64,000 nt of DNA from Euglena gracilis (taxonomy: Eukaryota > Euglenida > Euglenophyceae > Euglenales). Within the stretch, counting starts at the first letter, position 1, and every line of letters begins with the position of its first letter. Of the stretch, positions 34,201-44,135 are shown piece after piece. Under the pieces are notes generated by a model. It saw nothing but the letters and a program-made list of their open reading frames with translations. It ran no database searches and had not been told where the DNA came from. The stretch spans positions 66,808,714-66,872,713 of the forward strand of contig CP154954.1 in assembly GCA_039621445.1 (NCBI GenBank), read 5' to 3'. A program made the position numbers and the translations under genes.

Positions 34201-37157
34201 AATGCGCATCCGCGCAGGTGCGCATTCTGAATGGTTGTGTGCCTCTTCCAGACTGGGTGAAAGCACCACAAAATGAGCTGTTTGGATTTAACACGACCAC
34301 AAAGACCACCACCTTGTAAACTGCTTTAACTACGTATCGTGCTGTTTGTTTATTTATCACAGCTGTTTCACGACGACTGCGGTACAGTGTGTGGCTGGAC
34401 ACACACTCGGCACACTCCACAAGACATGAGGAACACAGCGACGCAGGCCAACCTGGACCTGGGTGTGCCACCTATGACCGCTGGGTGTGCCACCTGTGTT
34501 CGCTGACGCATGCTGATGGACACATGCTGATGGCTCCTGGAGGCAGGGCCTGGTGATCCCGGGATATACATGGGAAGGAACTTCTTGCAGAGACACAGCC
34601 CTCCTAAGGTCAAAACAATAGGTGTGTCACTGAGTATCAAGCCCGAAGAATGCGCACCTGCGCATTTTTGGAAACCCCCAAAAAATGGGCAGGTGCGCAG
34701 GTGCGCATTTTTTTGGAATGGACACAGGTTCTGGAAAGGGGGAATGCGCACAGACACATTGATGTTGAAGGACGTACTGGTATGGCCTGTTGTTTGCCTG
34801 CCTTGAATCCGAGTTCTGCACCGCTATAATGTCGGGCTTGCAGAACATGGGTGTGTGACGGGGAGATGAGCCAAGAGAATCACCCTTTGCAACAATGTCC
34901 CTGGACCACACCACACCCTGAAACGCGACACCTGCAGCGGTGTGGAATACCCTGGGATCAGCGATGGCAGGTGTCAAGCCACGAATTCATGTCATTCAGT
35001 GACAGGGGAACTGCCCCCCTGCAGCTCAAATCATCGAACAAATTAGAATGCGCACCTGCGCATTCGACTTCACCCACTGCAGTTCGGTGTCCAGCCCAGC
35101 CTACTCTGCAACCACTGCTCTCATGAACGTGTGGAGCACATCACAACGCACATGCAACCGTCCCCCACCTGGCGGAGGTGATGGGCCGGTCGCTGTCAGC
35201 GTTGTCCGACCCCACGCCCCAGAAGGTGCATGGAAGCACACGGCCAATAGGCGCGTTGACCAACCTTAACTTGGGCTGCAGTGCACCATGCAAAGAGCCC
35301 CACAATTAGGGTCAAACCCAGGCCCAGGTGGGGAGAGGTGGCGTGGGTGGTGGCAGGCCCACCTTTACAATTACAGCCACAGCAGTGTGGCTATAATTGA
35401 ATGGAAGGAGCAGGACGCTTTTTTGCGCATGTGCGCAGTCACCGGCTTTTTTACTCATGCCTGGAAAGACTGCGGACCGCAGTTGGGCTTTGGGGTGCCC
35501 GTCATTGAAGAATTTCCTCGGGCACTGAAGTCCCTTTCTCATCCGTTTTCCCATGGTGCGACACAGTGGAATTCACACAAAAAGCAGAACGAAAAAATTT
35601 TTGGGTTTATTTGTATTTTTGTGATGTGCTTGTTCCTGACTCACGGTCTCAAGGGCCTGGAGAAATTTTGGGGCAAGGACCGACCAACGGTGATCGCTTC
35701 TTTGAGTCCAAACAATTCCGTGTTTACAAACCGTTTTGGAAATGATGCCGAAAGTGGCGATGGGCGTGTTTCGCTCTCGAGGGGCCAACCCAGTAAGCAC
35801 CGTGTGTGTGGACACGGCTGAAGTGAAGACCTCCCCTGCGAGGATCGAATGGTGACCAAGGGCGACGAAACATGGCACATCAGGGTGACGTACATGCACA
35901 TTTCCTTCTTGTGTCCCCCCTTAAAGACCCTGGCAGGAGGTTGGCCCACAGGGCCACGTTGAACAAATCAGCACACAAGGTGGAGGTACAGCCCAGGAGA
36001 CGTCTCTGGCGGCATCAACCTGTGCAATGAGATGCCTCTGAAATCGTTAACAAAAAGGCAGTTGCTATGAGGCATAAGAATGCGCACGTGCGCACTTTTG
36101 AGGCCATTCCTTCGCTGGCTGGCTGTGATTCTGGCTTTGGGAGAGTAGGAGGGAAGAAACCCTGGGCATCCACAAGAGTGCGCACCAGCGCACTCCATGA
36201 GGGAGAGTGCGCATGCGCACATTCTCTGTGTTGTGGGGAGTTGTGTCTCGCACTCTGAACCCAGGGCCAGCACAGCATTGTGGCCTCGGAGATTTTTTCC
36301 ATCGTTTGTGAGGGCTTTTCTGGAGGGTGTAGTCTGTGGCAGAAAGGGTTGAAGCGGGGCTCTGCTCCGTAGCTTTAAAAACCGGAAAGGAGTGCAAGCC
36401 AGCCCCCCCCCTCCATACCCAGCACTCCATCCCGAACGTCAGACCTAAACACAAGTGATCCCACATGGTGATGTGCCGTATTGCTTATGAGAAGGCGCAT
36501 GCAGAGCGGACGACGTGCATGGCTGGAGGGATGCTCTGCCTGCATGAGTCGCGGAGGGCACCGTGTGGAATGCAAACAGCAGGCCGCCTGAGCAGGGTAA
36601 CAAGCCCTCCCCTATAGACACCTGGTGTGAATTTAAACACACACCCCCACCACTCTCTGAAAGCATACTCTAACCACACACACAAACCACACACCATTGC
36701 CCCCTCGGGTCTTGCTTCCAACACAATGGGGAACAGAATCCTCTCCACTCTAAAGACCACAGAACCTCCTTCCCACAACCACCCCCGGGAGCAATCCTTA
36801 CCGTCCAAAAACGTAAGGAAAAGGCTGGAATGGGGAAGGGGGTGAATGCGCACCGGCGCATTCACTGGGCACCACAAAACAGGGGGACGGCGACGGGTAC
36901 AACAGCTTCACCTGACCAGGGTTCGTCCCCGTGAAACAGCGTTTCGTGTCGCGCCTACTTCGGCAGACCGGTTTTCCCCCCGGTGGGCGGAGGTTGCAAA
37001 CCGTCATCTTCAAAACGAAAAAAGCCGGAATACCAGGAAAAAAACCCGGGGGTCGAAAGCAGTGGTACCCATTTTGGCACCATGGGCAGCTGCCGGGTGC
37101 ACCGCCCCGTGAAGTGATGGCAACACAGTTGGTCAAAAAAGAACGCGCAGGTGCGCA
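34201..37157. repeat. Cluster of GAATGCGCA-NN-TGCGCATTC palindromes
   Basis: A 20-bp dyad, best form GAATGCGCACCTGCGCATTC, recurs at 34,201-34,226, 34,648-34,667, 34,690-34,710, 35,046-35,065, 35,422-35,438, 36,078-36,095, 36,175-36,195, 36,204-36,224, 36,844-36,863 and 37,141-37,157, with a half site at 34,742. The central two bases vary (CC, GG, CG, TG, CA). Flanks are unrelated. I found no other copies in the window. It overlaps no recognised gene. Confidence 0.9.
35288..35821 (+). CDS. Uncharacterised reading frame, doubtful
   Basis: A 177-codon plus-strand frame without simple repeats but with no recognisable domain. It contains one of the GCGCA palindromes in its reading frame (35,422), and the opposite strand (35,573-35,949) is also open. 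I list it only because the stretch is otherwise unexplained. Confidence 0.12.
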   Translation: MQRAPQLGSNPGPGGERWRGWWQAHLYNYSHSSVAIIEWKEQDAFLRMCAVTGFFTHAWKDCGPQLGFGVPVIEEFPRALKSLSHPFSHGATQWNSHKKQNEKIFGFICIFVMCLFLTHGLKGLEKFWGKDRPTVIASLSPNNSVFTNRFGNDAESGDGRVSLSRGQPSKHRVCGHG

Positions 37158-37539
37158 AAAACCCACCAAAAGTGAAAAGTGCATACCCGGCCGTCTAAGA
37201 GGGTTCGGAAACCCACACGACGTTATGTTGGGTATGACCAATGTATGGCTGGGTTTCCAATAATGAGGCACTGGGTCCTTCTTCGGCCAACGAAGAATGT
37301 GATGAGTCATGAGGAATCCATAAATTTGGCGGGGTTGGGGCACAATTTACAGGCCGCCAAGATGATGAAATGGGAAATTTTCAAAACCAAATCAAGACCC
37401 TCATTTCTTTGACAAATGACCCCCTTTCATCGCGGATCTGGCCAGTCGGCATTTTGGTCATTCTATTTCGGCCTGGGTATCAAATAGCAGAGAGGGGGGG
37501 GGGGTCGGGACCCCTTCCCCCGAGGGAGTGGGTTCGGAG

Positions 37540-37760
37540 TGGTTTGGTCGGACTTGTGCGCGCCAGGCCAGTCGCCCACTCTGCTGCAGGGCGGCGAACA
37601 CCTCCGCCAGCTCAGTGTCCTCCACGACCCGCCGGTCCTCTGACGTGTTGAGGTGGACGCAGACGGCAATCCAGGCGATCAGCACCAGGTTTGGGGGCAG
37701 GCTATCCGGAACCCGGCGCTGCATTGGAATCCACTGCGACCCGGCTGCTTTCTGCATAAC
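37540..37760 (-). CDS. Possible exon, unknown protein
   Basis: The minus-strand frame PPNLVLIAWIAVCVHLNTSE followed by DRRVVEDTELAEVFAALQQS shows one hydrophobic helix, then a charged amphipathic helix. It has balanced composition and better protein character than surrounding frames. A CTTAGTTATG acceptor-like tract precedes it. The family is unknown. It may be a neighbour of the other minus-strand membrane exons. Confidence 0.28.
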
Positions 37761-38169
37761 TAAGGTGGGTTTTCCTTGAGCTTCCCGCCACGGGGTGGGG
37801 GGGGGTTACGGCCTGGAAAATGGCAAATCATGCACAAATGGACAATCACCCTCAAGGCAGAATGAGATAATGCAAAAAGACTGTGGAAATCTGTTGAAAT
37901 GTCACACTATTTCCAACCACCTTTTAGCCCTGCATTGGGTCAATTACAACATCCCTTGAAAAACACTAGGGTAGGTTGTTTTCCAAGAACTCTGCGCTGC
38001 TTTGACTTGCCAACTGTTTTGAAGGATTCTTCATGTGAATGAAAAAAACACAGAAATCGGTCTTTGCAATGGCCTGGACGATCCCCACAATAGGTAGTAA
38101 GTGTGGGCTTAGGAGCAGCACCCCATTCAGAGTATCCACAATCCAAAAAATGACCATTCGTCAATTCAC

Positions 38170-38425
38170 CTTGGAGGTTGTACACGCGAGACAGTTGATC
38201 CAATAATTTTTTCAACATGTCCGGCCAAACAAACCTATTCCTAAAACAAACACACCTTGGGATCATTTGTAAAGGCAAACAAAACCCAGAAGGAGAAAAG
38301 GACCAAAAAGGGACGTTGGGTTGAGGCAAGAGATGTGGATGAAGGCCAGCATGAATCCCAGGACAATGAAAGGGATGAAATAGAGAATGGCAGGAGGCTC
38401 AGTGGTGGACCTGGAGAATGCAGTT
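38170..38425 (-). CDS. Possible exons of a multi-pass membrane protein
   Basis: After a GCATTCTCCAG acceptor (about 38,422) the minus strand encodes STTEPPAILYFIPFIVLGFM then LAFIHISCLNP, a hydrophobic helix that resembles the S6-type segment of cation channels, though the similarity is only general. A second piece, 38,170-38,240, lies between a TTTGTTTTAG acceptor and a CAAG/GTGAAT donor and encodes NRFVWPDMLKKLLDQLSRVY. The gap between the two pieces is too short for a normal intron under some donor choices, so the model is unsure. Further left (37,985-38,150) one frame is again hydrophobic. Confidence 0.3.
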
Positions 38426-38949
38426 GAAGCTCAAATTCCATTTCTTCTCAAAGGTGGTTCCAAAAAATGAATGACTGCATTATTTTTTTTCCGAAAAGTG
38501 CAGAATACTTAAAAAAAAATGACTACATTTTCTCCTGTGACAAAACTTCCAACTCCTCAAGATGTTTTCCTCTTCAATGAGAAGAAATGCAGAAAATGAA
38601 AATAAATTGCTTCCCGTCAAAAGCCAAAGACGGAGGTATATCCCAGCAGCACTGGCAACAACTCCGTTTGGCATTCCATACCTATTTTCCAAATTGGAAC
38701 AATTGCCAAAGGGACACAACAAATTTTCGCTGAAATCTTCTCCTCTTCAACATCCCAGGAGCCTTCTGAGAGCCAAACGCCAAATCAGGGCGTTGGAACC
38801 AGCCATACTTGTTGCAGCGCACCAGCAAACCTTCCGTCAGGCAGACTAAGGCATTGATTTGGACATGTGGCACAAACTGCACCATTCCGACATCCCAAAT
38901 GCAATATTGTTGAAGGTGAGAACATCAATATCCGTTTACAGCTGTAATT

Positions 38950-39062
38950 GTCACCAGTATGCAAAAAACATACATATATACATATTATGTATAAATATAT
39001 ACATATGCATACACAATATACATATATACACATATATGTACAGTACACAAAAAAACATGTAA
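38950..39062. repeat. AT/ACATATATA low-complexity tract
   Basis: Alternating ACATATATACATA words; no coding meaning. Confidence 0.85.
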
Positions 39063-39540
39063 ATCAAAAAAACAAGGTCGTTTGGCTTGGCAGACCAATT
39101 AAACTATTCCTTAAGAAGATTATTTTGGGGGCACCCAGATGTTGGTGGGCTATGGTGGGCTCAGAGTCGCCTTGGTCTCAGGCATTATTATTTTTTAAGG
39201 CGCCTTAAAAAACCTTAAAAACCCTTAAAAAACCTTACAATCTTTTTTGCCAAAATGCCTCAAAAAACCTTAAAAAATCTTAACAAACCTTAAAATCTTT
39301 TTGCCAAAATGCCTTAAAAAACCCTTAAAAAACCTTAAAAAAATCACCCGGGGAAGTTTTTCTTCCTTGTGATGACCTTAAAAACCCTTAAAAATTCTCC
39401 GTGAGAAAAATTTTTCTTGCAACAAATAAATAATGGCATGTTTGAAAGCCCGCATAAAGCCAGTCAATGCAGAAGCGGTTGTGAACAAACAATATGAAAA
39501 CCGGATTGTTTGCCAACAATATATTGGCCATGCTACTTCT

Positions 39541-39625
39541 GGAGGTCGGGCCGACCTATGGTCGGCCCGACCATGGTGTTATCGACCTGTGGAGGTCGGG
39601 ACGGCCAGGTCGGCCCGACCTCCAC
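39541..39625. repeat. Foldback of GGTCGGGCCGACC words inside the hAT element
   Basis: GGAGGTCGGGCCGACC, ATGGTCGGCCCGACCAT and AGGTCGGCCCGACCTCC succeed one another, each self-complementary and together able to form a cruciform. Confidence 0.85.
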
Positions 39626-39725
39626 TGTGCCGCATTACCCCCCCCCCCTTTTTGAAATTTAAGCCCCCCCCCCCCGACCAAATTCTTCTCAATTTGGTTT
39701 ATAAACTGTCAAACTGTCACAGTTA

Positions 39726-40033
39726 GGGATGGAATAGAGATATGGTTAGGGGTTAGGGATAGGGTTAGGGTTAGGGTTAGGGATGGAGTTAGGAATACGG
39801 TTAGGGATAGGGTTAGGGCAGGGTTAGGATTATCAGGGATAGGGTCATTGATACGGTTAGGGTTAGGGTTAGGGTTAGGGATAGGGTTCGGGATAGGGAT
39901 AGGTCATCGATAGGATTAGGTTTAGGATTAGGGTTAGGGTTTGGATTAGGGTTAGGGTTAGGGATAGGGTTAGGAATACAGTTAGGGATAGGGTGGGGGC
40001 AAGGGTTAGGGTTCGGGTTAGGGATACGGTAAG
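39726..40033 (+). repeat. Interstitial TTAGGG-type telomeric repeat (degenerate)
   Basis: About 300 bp of TTAGGG mixed with TTAGGGATAGGG, TTAGGATT and TTCGGG variants, all in one orientation. It lies wholly inside the hAT element rather than at a sequence end, so it does not mark a chromosome terminus. Confidence 0.9.
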
Positions 40034-40039
40034 GGGGGG

Positions 40040-40083
40040 AGTTCTGGGTAGTCGATAGACTAGGTCGATCGACTACCCAGAAC
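40040..40083. repeat. Perfect hairpin GTTCTGGGTAGTCGAT
   Basis: The arm GTTCTGGGTAGTCGAT and its exact inverse ATCGACTACCCAGAAC enclose about 11 bp. Related words (GTTCTGGGCAGTCGATC, TCGACGACCCAGAAC) return at 58,455-58,665. Confidence 0.85.
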
Positions 40084-40580
40084 CTCCCCCCTCCCCCAGT
40101 CTAATGTAAACGGGGGTTTTGACCCCACCGACTAGTCGGTCGACCCTTCAAAATTCGATCGACTAGTCAACCGACTTTTTGAGCCCCCCCCCCCCCCGAG
40201 GCGGCCAAAGGCCGCTGCAATTCAGAACCTAAAAAGTTGATGATGTTATTTAAAAGCGTTGGGTTAGGGTAAAATTTCCATACAAAATTTCTGGGACTCT
40301 TTACCCTGACACACGGAGAACAGCTTATGAACTGTTACACCCTACTGTTGAGGGGATCCTTTTATAAAAAACACCAAAAAATCTTCTATCCCAGCACATC
40401 CCACCATGTGCACAGGTGAAATGGGGGTCACAAATGCCTGAGAACCCAAGAAATACAATTTCTGGCAACCACATAACATTGCCGACCCAGAACCGAAACC
40501 ATACATTTTTTTCATTGCAATTACTTTAAATCTCTGCCCCTATTCAGGACATTTGCTTGCCTGTTGACAATAACTGTCCC

Positions 40581-40685
40581 TCATGGACCGCCTTGATCCC
40601 CATGTTTCGCCCTAGGCTTCTTCCTTGGGCGTTCCGAAGCCGCAGAGGAGTCTGAAGCCATCGGGCCATCTTCGGGGTCTGACAT
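40581..40685 (-). CDS. Short start exon of a nuclear protein, possibly hAT transposase N-terminus
   Basis: ATG in an AAAAATG context opens a 34-codon frame, MSDPEDGPMASDSSAASERP then RKKPRAKHGDQGGP, with an acidic start and a basic RPRKKPRAK patch that looks like a nuclear localisation signal. It lies near the right end of the hAT element and reads inward, where an autonomous copy would begin its transposase. The rest of a transposase is absent. Length is below usual detection limits, so this is suggestive only. Confidence 0.35.
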   Translation of the reverse strand: MSDPEDGPMASDSSAASERPRKKPRAKHGDQGGP

Positions 40686-41203
40686 TTTTGGTTGAGGAAA
40701 AAAATGCCTTAAAAAACCTTAAAAATTTTTTTAAAATCCTCAAAAACCTTAAAAAACCTTAAAAACCTTAAAAAACGCCTTAAATTTTTTGAGAAATCTC
40801 GCCTTAAAAAAATAATGCCTGCTTGGTCTCCGTTTTTTAGGCCGCTGGATGACCGGGATCGGCTCTTATTTCCATGGAAAATGCGTAAGAGGACTGCCAC
40901 TGGAGAGAAAAAATCGGATAAAAAAATTGGATAAAAAGAAACATTTATTGACCAAAGGGTGCAAAATTGACAAAAAAATTAACAAAAATTTTGGTCGAGG
41001 GGAATCGGGGCCAAAAAAAAGGAATTCTTTAGTCAATTTATATATATTTTCAGAAAAAAAATCCAAAAAAAAAATTGCCAGGAAAAAAAATGCAAAAAAA
41101 ACACAAAAAAAGCAAATTTTGCAAAAATTGAAAACCGCTTCCACATTCCGCGTTTCCACAATATTTCCTGTTCTGAAGGAAAGGTTTTCTCAACCACGCA
41201 AAT

Positions 41204-41720
41204 TTACGTTGTAAGAATGACATGCACAATTTGACTTTGAAGAGACAATAGATATTGTGGTACATTACAGGAAAAAATTATCACACTTAAGAAGGTGCAA
41301 AGACAAAAGAATGTTGTGATGGGCAGCCTGAACACGGTCATGAATAAAAAAGTCAGCAAGATCCAGAAATACGCCAAGCTGATGGTGAACCGCACATCTG
41401 CATCCCGGAATTGGGTTGTTGGCAGGCGATGCCCAGGATTGATGCAAAAAAAAATGTACATTGACAACCAACGAGGACTTAGAGCGTGTTCGTTTCAGGA
41501 GCCAGCTGGGGAAGAAGATCACGGATTCACTCAGTGGAGGCCGGAGCCTGGCAGGACTGACATTGTTTTCTATGCCGGCCACCAAGCGCCAGCCAAGCAC
41601 ATACTCCACTTTTCTCCACTTCACTTACTCTCACCCCCCCCCCTATTTTGGCTGATGCCTGGGCCCCTTCAGACCCCCAATCAGCCAATTGGGGAAATTT
41701 TTGAGGATTTCTGAGCCCTT
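41204..41720. other. Unassigned open frames
   Basis: The minus strand has two overlapping frames of 87-119 codons. One is hydrophobic (FTISLAYFWILLTFLFMTVF); the other contains KVEYVLGWRLVAGIENNVSP. They could be exons in different frames of one gene, but I see no decisive splice sites or family. Confidence 0.2.
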
Positions 41721-41776
41721 TTCACGTTCTTGCCGAAATTGGCCAGCCTTGTCCCACTTGGGGGGGGGGGTGAGGG

Positions 41777-41852
41777 TAGTGACCCCCTGGGGGGGGCACT
41801 TTTACCGGACCCAAACCCACCCACTTTTTTTGAAAACCACCCACCCACGACC
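41777..41852 (+). repeat. Dispersed C-rich repeat, third copy
   Basis: AGTGACCCCCTGG, GGCACTTTTACCGGACCC and AAACCCACCCACTTTT, TTTGAAAACCACCCACCC in the same order as at 14,019 and 28,771. Confidence 0.7.
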
Positions 41853-42508
41853 CCCCCCCCCGGTGTCAAATGAATCTGTGATGAAGATGAGAACATGTTG
41901 AAAGAGCCCTTAGTTTTCCCTGGAGGCAAATCTGCACACTGCCATGCACACGGTTCCCACATTTTACAAATGGGGGGGGGTGCCAAATTTTGGCTGCTTC
42001 TGGCGGTGCTGAAAGAAAGAAAGAAAGGAAGGACGGAAGTGGCCACGTTGGGGGAGGTAAACCAAAGCTTGTCAACTTGCAATTGGCCATTTGGCTCGTT
42101 AGGCTACAGTTAGGCTGAATTCGGGCAATCTAGGACTCAAGCCAGATTTGGGAAGATTTTTTGGGAACTTTCACCTGACACATGGGCGAATTTTCAGTGC
42201 GCTGACCCCCCCCCCTGCCCCTACTGTGTCCTGGGAGGTTAGTTGTCCTAGTCGGTGCTTGTAGTGTTAAGCCCCCCTTGAAAAGACATCCCAAATCATC
42301 CCAAAGCCGGCCAAAACGCCCAAATAGAAAGCTGCCAGTCAGGGGCGAATGGGCAAAAACTGAGGAAAAAAATTGGACCCTATAATTGCAAGCAGAACCT
42401 GTCAAAATGACCCACAAAAATGACATCGCCCCCGAGTACGTTGCCAACACAAGGGATTTTGTTGGTGATTCTGTTAGTTTTGGACAAAAAAGACACATTA
42501 TGAACATT

Positions 42509-42646
42509 TTATTTGTTTAGCATGGCCATCCACAATGGGCACAGTCTGTGCTCCACCTCAGGCTGATTGAAACGCAACCCACGCGACTGCAATAGCCGCT
42601 GTACAGCAGAGTACATCCTATGGGCACCATCAGCAAAGAGCATACC
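42509..42646 (-). CDS. Terminal exon of an unknown protein
   Basis: A clean TTTTTCCACAG acceptor (just right of 42,646) is followed by an open frame to a TAA stop: GMLFADGAHRMYSAVQRLLQ then SRGLRFNQPEVEHRLCPLWM and AMLNK. AAATAAAATG, a possible poly(A) signal, overlaps the stop. Composition is balanced and the splice site good, so I think it is a genuine last exon. Its upstream exons should lie to the right of 42.7 kb, but the sequence there is AT-rich and soon becomes satellite. No family recognised. Confidence 0.4.
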   Translation of the reverse strand, partial: GMLFADGAHRMYSAVQRLLQSRGLRFNQPEVEHRLCPLWMAMLNK

Positions 42647-42699
42647 CTGTGGAAAAAGGTTGTTAGGGCGATTCAAGCTGTGTGGTTGAAATTTTTATT

Positions 42700-43160
42700 G
42701 GGTGGGGGTTTTGGACAAAATCACAAGTCGGAGAAATCTTTCATTTTATTAAATAAGATATGAAATGAAATAAAAAATGTGTATTCGTTCATTTTATTTC
42801 ATTAAAAATATTATATTAATTGTAAGCAATTTGTTGCATAATAGTTGCATTTCGGAAATATTTCGAAAAACGGAAAATAACTCCTTCATTTTTGCAACCA
42901 TGAAGGATCCACCAGAACCTCACCATGTGTTTCCAATTCAAGCAGGGTGACAGGAAGGGTTCATGTTTCAAATCTTTAACCGAGGGAAAAATATATTTCT
43001 GAAATTTCATGAAATACATCAATTGAAATGTTTCAATATTTCTTTCGCCGCAATGCTACTTCCAAAAGGGTTAAAACGGGTGGGTTAATCAATTTCAAAG
43101 AAAAGCGAAATTCTTGGGCCAGGTAGCCCAGTTTAGTTCATTTTTAGATCCCCTTGACCA
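42700..43160. other. AT-rich, no gene recognised
   Basis: Contains TTCATTTTATT repeats at 42,740-42,810 and nothing protein-like. Confidence 0.4.
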
Positions 43161-43229
43161 GTTTAGTTCAAACCCAAAATAGCGTGACTAGGGTGTGACG
43201 TAGAGCTGAGCTGTTTGGGAGACCACCCC

Positions 43230-43425
43230 GGCCCAGCCCGGCCTGCCAGGGGCCCAGCGGCGCGGCCCGGCCCGGCCCAGCTCGGCCCAGCCGGCAGCCT
43301 GGCGGCCCGGCGGCCCGGCCGGCAACCCGGCGGCCCGGCCGGCAACCCGGCGGCCCGGCCAGCGACCCGGCCGGCGACCCAGCGGTCCGGCCGGCAGCCC
43401 GGCGGCCCGGCGGCCCGGGAAAAAC
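43230..43425. repeat. CGGCCCGGC minisatellite
   Basis: GGCCCGGCGGCCCGGCCGGC units, about 90% G+C. Shorter versions lie at 44,600-44,692 and 46,030-46,200, in the same place in the other satellite units. Confidence 0.92.
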
Positions 43426-44002
43426 GGTCATTTTCGGTTCAAAAACAGGTTTTCCGGGTCAGGGAGGCCCAAAAACATCGTTTTTGGCAAATAAAAAAAT
43501 TAAAAAAATTTCCATTTTTTTCGACTTTTTCGGCCCGGTTTTGACCCAAAGTCAATGGGTTGGCAGCCCAAAACGGGGCGCTGGCGGGTCGAAAAACGCT
43601 CATTTTTGGCTCGAAAACACTTTTTTCGGGTCCGGGAGGTCAAAAAACATGGTTTTGGGCAGAAAAAAAATTTGAATTTTTTCGACTTTCTGACCCAAAA
43701 ATGGCTAAGTCCACCAGCCAGGGGGGCGGACGGGGTCCGGGTCGAAAAAAATTTTTCGCTCAAAAACACTTTTTTTTGACGTTCTGAAATGAAAAAAAGT
43801 GTTTTTGAGCGAAAAAAAAAATTCAAAATTTTCGGTCCCGACCTGCCTCCCAACCCCCCGTCGCACAGCCGCCCTCGGACCCCCGCATGGGCCCCCGTAC
43901 CCAAAACTGGCCCAAAATCGCACAACCAGGCCCCGCGAACCCCCAAAAACGGTCAAGCCCCCCCCCCCCCTAAACCTCATGATTGACCCCTTGGTTTGGG
44001 TC

Positions 44003-44135
44003 CCAACTCCTCGTCTAGCCCGAGATACGGCCAAATTACGGTTTTGGGCCGGGGATAGGCCCAAAATGGCCAAAACTGGCAAAACTGGCCCAAACCCCCA
44101 AAACGGTTGTATCTCGGGCTAGGCGAGGAGTTGGC
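44003..44135. repeat. Stem of the satellite: ACTCCTCGTCTAGCCCGAGA inverted repeat
   Basis: The left arm (44,005) and the inverse right arm ending GGCGAGGAGTTGG (44,135) are about 28 bp with 3-4 mismatches and a spacer of about 70 bp. It recurs at 45,427-45,559 and, outside the array, at 50,878-51,011. Confidence 0.8.

Larger units (their letters stand above)
39179..40821. mobile_element. hAT element (1,643 bp) carrying a telomere-like array
   Basis: The left end starts CAGGCATTATTATTTTTTAA and the right end is its near-perfect inverse (TTAAAAAAATAATGCCTG), giving terminal repeats of about 22 bp. Exact 8-bp target duplications CTTGGTCT flank the element (39,171-39,178 and 40,822-40,829), diagnostic of hAT insertion. 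Both ends carry many AAAACCTTAAAA units (39,205-39,390 and 40,704-40,812), like the subterminal repeats that hAT transposases bind. Inside lie a foldback of GGTCGGGCCGACC words (39,541-39,625), the TTAGGG-type array, an AGTCGAT hairpin, and a short start exon. No full transposase, so it is probably non-autonomous. Confidence 0.92.

Noticed and set aside
35573-35949. Open frames on the minus strand opposite a plus-strand frame
   Set aside because: Both strands are open, no family is recognisable and no splice sites stand out. I could not choose between the strands.
34201-37157. NRF1 binding-site cluster
   Set aside because: The core resembles the NRF1 dyad, but that factor belongs to animals and there is no promoter or gene evidence. 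I keep only the repeat observation.
39726-40033. Chromosome end
   Set aside because: The TTAGGG array is internal to a hAT element with intact target duplications and is degenerate, so it is not a telomere.
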